From Linnemannia hyalina (lineage: Eukaryota; Mortierellomycota; Mortierellomycetes; Mortierellales; Mortierellaceae): a stretch of 64,000 bases of DNA. The position numbers were made by a program, and so were the translations under genes. Where the stretch lies: NCBI GenBank assembly GCA_019671135.1, contig JAHRHY010000015.1:868001-932000 (forward strand), in the 5' to 3' direction. The notes below the pieces were generated by a model. That model searched no databases and was not told where the DNA came from. It saw nothing but the letters and a program-made list of their open reading frames with translations. Positions within the stretch are counted from its first letter, which is position 1, and every line of letters starts with the position of its first letter. Below are positions 58,958 through 64,000 of the stretch, in pieces.

Positions 58958-61823
58958 TAACAGTTACCCACATTAAAAAAAGAACACATACATCTATTAA
59001 CGCCTGAACGCAATACCCTTTCTAAACACCTGATGTTCACGTTGTAGTCATCATAACGCATTTTTTCCTATGTCATTAAAAAAAAGACCCATCTCTTGGT
59101 CGTTTGCTATCCTCATAATTAAAAAACATACGATCTCGTTCCTGCGCGAAAGAACCGAGCTCGCATCTTTTGGTCCGTGTCAACCATGTCATGTAAAGTG
59201 AGCAGTGGTTAAAAAGAAGCGCCTGCTCTCACAGTTTTGTTTTTAGGTGTTCAAGATTTTCTTTTCTGTGATCAGACTAAGAGAACACCTTTCCTCTTTT
59301 TTTTTACGCTTTTGTCAGAAGAAACCTTGCATGATGCATGTGGCCGTGGGCTTGACTCAACGGATACCTCCCCCCCTCTCCTCCTCTCCCCCTCTCATGG
59401 TCCTTATCGATCCTCCGTTCCGTTCTTTTTTCTCTCTTTGCCTTGCCATTCTTTTGCCGAGGTACATAGACAAACAGACCATCCATCCAGGCCCGCTTAG
59501 GCGCACGTTTGTATGCCCCGCATGACCATCCCCAAGCCTACGCCCATGCACACTCCGCCAGACCATCCTTTTTTTCACACTTTCCAACAGACCGAGCGGA
59601 CATTTTTTTTTGTCTGTTGGATCTTTTTGCATGAATGATGCAGGGGTATGGGAACTGGATCCAACGCCCAAAATCACAGGCAACAAAAAAAAAAGAGAAA
59701 GAAAAAAAACCTAGATAGTTAGGGGATGCATACAACCCAGCCAGAAAAAGGGGAACTATGAATAGGACTGGGCCATGTACCCCCCCCCCCTCCCCTCCCC
59801 ACCCCCACTCCTTCTCTACTCCTTCCTTTTTCGCCAACGCCATTGGCATTCTCCAGCACTTGAAAAGAAAACAAGTGCAGTATATCATGCAGCAAGCAAG
59901 CAATGGCGCCCAAAAGCAGATAAAAGGCAGTTCAAAGGAATCAAAGACAAGGCAGAAAGATATATTCCAGCGAGGGGGTTGAATGGGCGAATGATGAAAA
60001 ATACAAACAACCAGAAAAACGGAGAGAACAAAATCAAACGGCTGTACAAAACAAAACAAAACAAAACAAATGGCCCGTGAAAAACAAGCAATCAGAAGCT
60101 GAACATGTAAACAACCAGAAACCGACGATAATTCTTGATGTGCATGGGTAACATGTCAATAACAAAGGCAAAACAGATAGACAAAGTAGACAGAAGTCAA
60201 AAGTAAAAGTTTGGGATTGTTAGTGAGATTGCAATATCTCTTTGCTAGACCTCATGTCATCAATACACTATGAAGACTGTTAGAAGGATGTGACAAAAAA
60301 AATAGGTAAATGCAATAACTAAGATAGAGAAGTGACTAAAGAGGTAGGGAAAACGGAGTTGGAGGAAAAGTGGTTCCCAGAGTTACGGGAAAATGGAAAA
60401 AAAGGGAGATAGAACAAGGGGTGTTTTGAAAAGGTGGAGGGGAGGTGAGGAGGAAGGTAGAGGAGAAAGAAAAGACATGGCTGGTGAATGGATGGGGCTG
60501 CTGTCGAGCTTTTCAGGGGGTGGTGGGCAGACAGACAGACGGACGGAGGGTCAGTGGTGGTGTTTTAGTGTCATGTTTTGTAGCTCGTTGTATTTGTCGA
60601 GCCACTCCAATGAACCTTGTTCGTGTTCACTCTAATCTCCCAACAAGGGACATGTTGAGATGAAAGGCGAACTTTAGGGGAAAAGGAAGTCTTCCGTGAA
60701 GGAGAGTAATGTACCAGAAGGGGCGACAATAGGGAGAGGAAGGAGACGAGGAAGAGGAAACTGTGGATGACGGAGGATGAAGAACTTTCATTCCGTGGAA
60801 CAACACCGTGTAGCCACTCATCGTTTTACTTAGTGCGAATTATCCCAATCATTCCCTGAAAGGATGATCCCCTTTCGACTGTCTCCCTTTACTAAGTGGC
60901 CTTTTGCTTGTTCCTTTGGTCAAGGGGTTTTTCTCGTTAGTTTTCTTCTCAACCCTCTTTTTCCCGTTGCCTTTTGGACATAAAACACCCAAGGAACAAA
61001 AAGACGTCAGGGTGAACCGTGCATGGAGTCATTTCAATTTTTTGCACTGACCTTTGAGGGAAGGCCTAGAAAGAAGAGGCAAGGGGAGGGGAAACAAAAA
61101 TTTGCCTCTCCTTTCTGTGTTTCATGATATTGCGTTATTGCACTTGCCAGCCATTCATCCAGGGCAGTGGAGTACCCTCCAACATTGTTCTTCCATGGAT
61201 AGAGAGAAGGAGAGCCAGGCAAGGCATCAAGGAGAGAAGGGACGGGAGATGGAAAATGAGGGAGAAAGTCAAGGGTGACATTGAGCGTGGGTGGGAACGA
61301 GATGAGCCTGTAATGCTTCCTGGGAATGATTGAAAAAAAGGACTTGAAGGGAAGTAAGCACTTTGCCAATCTACGTGGCGCAAAACCTATGTCTTTACTC
61401 GACGCGTCTTTTTTTTCTCTTTTTTTCGCGCCGAGCAAACCATAAGCAATTAGAACGTCACAGAAGAGCGGAACGATGTATGATCGTATGTTCTTCGTGC
61501 AATTGAGTTTCAACCCCCTATGAAGAAGGAACACTCGTCTTTTCTTTTTTGAAGAACACACGCACACCTACACGCTCGATCGCCTCGGAAAGACAGGTAA
61601 CAACCCATGGGCACACGACAATTGCCAAAGCAAGGGATCACGAACAGCCTGGAGAAGAGAAAGATACAGCGAAGGATTTACAAGAATAAAACACGAACAC
61701 GGTCCTTGGTCATTTATAGGTCCTGAAGGAGATCTTGATCATTGAACAAGCGATCTAGGAGCACTTTCAAACTCATGCACACTACCTTCACACGTTACTG
61801 TTCATGTCATTAGGGTTACCGCC
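58958..61823. other. Gene-free region
   Basis: 2.9 kb between co-directional threonine aldolase and Naa15. It contains A-rich and GA-rich patches, a C10 run near 59780 and a short AAAAC repeat near 60050. No gene or RNA was recognised, and the short frames are low-complexity. Confidence 0.55.
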
Positions 61824-64000
61824 ATGAGAGAATTGCCACAGAAGGAAGCCAACTTGTTCAAGCAAATCTTGGTAAGGAAAGGTTTCTAACATGGCAAGAC
61901 CTTTTGTGCGATCGATGGGCACTTGTTGACCTCGACCTTTGGTCGTCCGTAGACTCAATCAGGAGATCCAGTGTGCTAATCTACTTTTTTGGTCCTTTGT
62001 CCCTTGCCCCTCACCAATGTCGTACCATCGCATAGAAATGCTATGAAAACAAGCAGTACAAGAAAGGATTTAAAGGAGCCGAGCAGATCTTGAAGAAGTT
62101 CCCCGAGCACGGAGGTAATCAACAAGCCGAAACAACAAATCCGATATCAGGAGCAAGGAACTTGTCGCTTCAACACAACATCCGATACTTTGGCAATCAA
62201 ATCTAAAGCTATTCATTTCTTTTTTCAATTGAATACTATTAGAAACTTTGGCCCTGAAGGGATTGTTCCTTAACCATTTGGACAAGAAGGAAGAGGCATA
62301 CGAGTTTGTCAAGAAGGGTCTTCGCCACGATTTGCGAAGCCATGTCTGTAAGTCAGCAGCCAACGCCATCTTCAGGAGCAATAGAGAGCAAAAAAGCAAA
62401 CCAGGACGGGACGAGGAGGAGCGTATGTGTTCATGGAAGACACTTCACTAACGTCTGGAATATCGACAATCGACCACCTTTCTCGTCTTTCCCCTTGACT
62501 TTTAGGCTGGCACGTTTTTGGACTGTTGTACCGTTCGGACAAGAACTACGAGGAGGCTCTGAAGTGCTACTCTCAAGCTCTCAAGATTGACAAGGTAACA
62601 GACCAACAGCAACTAGTGCAGTTTTGTTTGTGTTGTCCCCTCTTCTTTTTGCAGATCAAGGAGTTGAAGTGTGCCAGCTCGATCGGCCACCTGCCTCTAA
62701 TATGCTATCGTGTTTGAAACGATCATTGTGTTATAGGAGAACCTTCAAATTTTGCGTGACTACTCTTTGCTTCAGGTACAGACCAGGAACTATGAGGGCT
62801 TTGCAGAGACTCGCCACATCTTGCTCGAGCTGCGCCCTCAGAACAGACAATTTTGGATCGGTTTGGCTATCGCCTACCACATGATGGGCAAGCCTGACCT
62901 GGGGATCAAGGTCTTGACCGCCTACGAGGAGACTCTCAAGGTGAGCATCTGTTTTTTATTCAAATGGGCCAGAGGACTTGCGATTCGTCACATGCAGAAG
63001 ACCATGACATCTAATACCAATAATTCGAATTCGATTGCGTAGGATGTCCCCGCGAAGCCCGACTACGAGCATAGCGAGATGTTGCTGTACCACAACTCGA
63101 TGCTGGAGGAGACTGGCGACTTTCAAGCAGCACTGGATCATTTGGATACGATCGAGAAGCACGTTTGTGACCGTATCGCTCTTCGAGAGAAGCGCGCCAG
63201 GTACCTTTTGGCTCTCGGACGTCAGGAGGATGCCGAGAAGGCTTACAGAGAATTGATCGCCCATAACCCCGACAAATTTGCCTACTTTGACGGCCTTCGC
63301 AAGAGCATTGGACTTGGTCACGATAACTTGTCAGCAGAGGAAGAAGCTAAGCTTTTGGAGCTCTTCAAGGAGCTTCAGAAGGAGTACCCTCGTTCAAATG
63401 CCGCCAAGCGCCTTCCCCTGCGTTATGCCACTGGAGATGCCTTTGTTAAGGTTGCTGACGAGTACATGCGCAACAACCTCAGGAAGGGTGTCCCTTCGCT
63501 CTTTGTCAACATGAAGACCCTCTTCGCCAATAAGGAAAAGGCCCAGGCTGTCGAGAAGTTGGCTCTCGGTTACCTCGCTGCCCTCGACAAGACTAAGGGC
63601 TTTGACAATTCTGGTATGGATCTTGCGAACTTGTTCTGGATTTTGCGCTGTGGATGAAGGAAACACAAGAAGGATATATTGGATCGGAAACTAACGATTT
63701 TGTCCCCACATCTGGTTTCCTGCGGACAGGATCGACTGTTGAGCCACCAACTGCTCTTCTCTGGACCTTGTACTTTGTCGCCCAGCACTACGACTTCAAG
63801 CGCGAGTCGAATGAGGCTTTGACTTACATCAACCGCGCCATTGAGCACACCCCTACACTCGTGGAACTCTACATGACTAAGGGACGCATTCTCAAGCATG
63901 CCGGCGACTATGTCCAGGCAATGAACGTCTTGAACGAGGCTCGTGAGTTGGACTTGCAGGATCGCTTCATCAACTCTAAGTGCTCAAAGTACATGCTCCG
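61824..64000 (+). CDS. NAA15: NatA auxiliary subunit Naa15 (N-terminal part, cut by right edge)
   Basis: Ribosome-docking scaffold of the NatA complex, which acetylates protein N termini with Naa10. Exons: 61824-61871, 62036-62114, 62243-62347, 62506-62594, 62737-62940, 63043-63613, 63730->64000. About 455 residues are visible of ~860 expected. TPR helices align along their whole length with animal and yeast homologues: [119 protein letters not shown] and [12 protein letters not shown]. The start ATG lies in a CCGCCATGA context, and the short first exon [16 protein letters not shown] matches the family's LPPKENALFKRIL. Confidence 0.94.

Noticed and set aside
1..64000. tRNA, rRNA and CRISPR features
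   Set aside because: By eye I found no segment with a tRNA B-box inside a plausible cloverleaf, no 5S-like sequence and no regularly spaced direct repeats. A tRNAscan or Infernal run would settle this.

Overview
The window looks like nuclear DNA of a filamentous fungus, most likely an early-diverging one (Mucoromycota, probably Mortierella and relatives). The genes are split by many short GT-AG introns. Most intergenic spaces are long and full of homopolymers, CT/GA microsatellites and pyrimidine tracts. The gene set includes exportin-4 (absent from baker's yeast), a type III glutamine synthetase and a Crinkler (CRN) effector-type locus, a mix typical of Mortierellomycotina. The genus is inferred from gene content, not from a marker gene.

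Layout: 1-2756 (-) N-terminal part of exportin-4, running off the left edge; 2757-6125 gene-free; 6126-8108 (+) intronless Ser/Thr/Gln-rich protein of unknown function; 8740-~11690 (-) damaged Crinkler gene (nonsense codon plus homopolymer frameshift); 11.7-13.4 kb mostly gene-free; 13463-17217 (-) Sds3-like chromatin protein with AT-hooks; 17.2-20.9 kb gene-free with a perfect 34-bp palindrome; 20872-27854 (+) Spt23/Mga2-like transcription factor that ends in C2H2 zinc fingers instead of a membrane anchor; 27.9-30.2 kb gene-free; 30231-33340 (-) glutamine synthetase III; 35415-44291 (-) a compact trio of Nup93/Nic96 nucleoporin, SNAPC3 and a Zap1-like zinc-responsive regulator, about 200 bp apart; 45220-47810 (+) dihydroxyacid dehydratase (ILV3); 48132-48901 (+) SelW/Rdx-family redox protein; 48.9-56.8 kb gene-free; 56784-58957 (+) threonine aldolase with a long C-terminal extension; 61824-64000 (+) N-terminal part of the NatA auxiliary subunit Naa15.

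This is an ordinary eukaryotic mosaic, not a biosynthetic or defence cluster. Housekeeping themes are nucleocytoplasmic transport (exportin-4, Nup93), transcription and chromatin (Sds3-like, SNAPC3, Spt23-like, Zap1-like), nitrogen and amino-acid metabolism (GSIII, ILV3, threonine aldolase) and N-terminal acetylation (Naa15). The most unusual items are the Spt23-like/zinc-finger fusion, the Cys-Cys and His-rich N-terminal half of the Zap1-like regulator, and the broken Crinkler gene. Exon models were read by hand from splice sites; reading phase closes at every junction given. The exceptions are the Crinkler locus, which is broken, and the two genes cut by the window edges.
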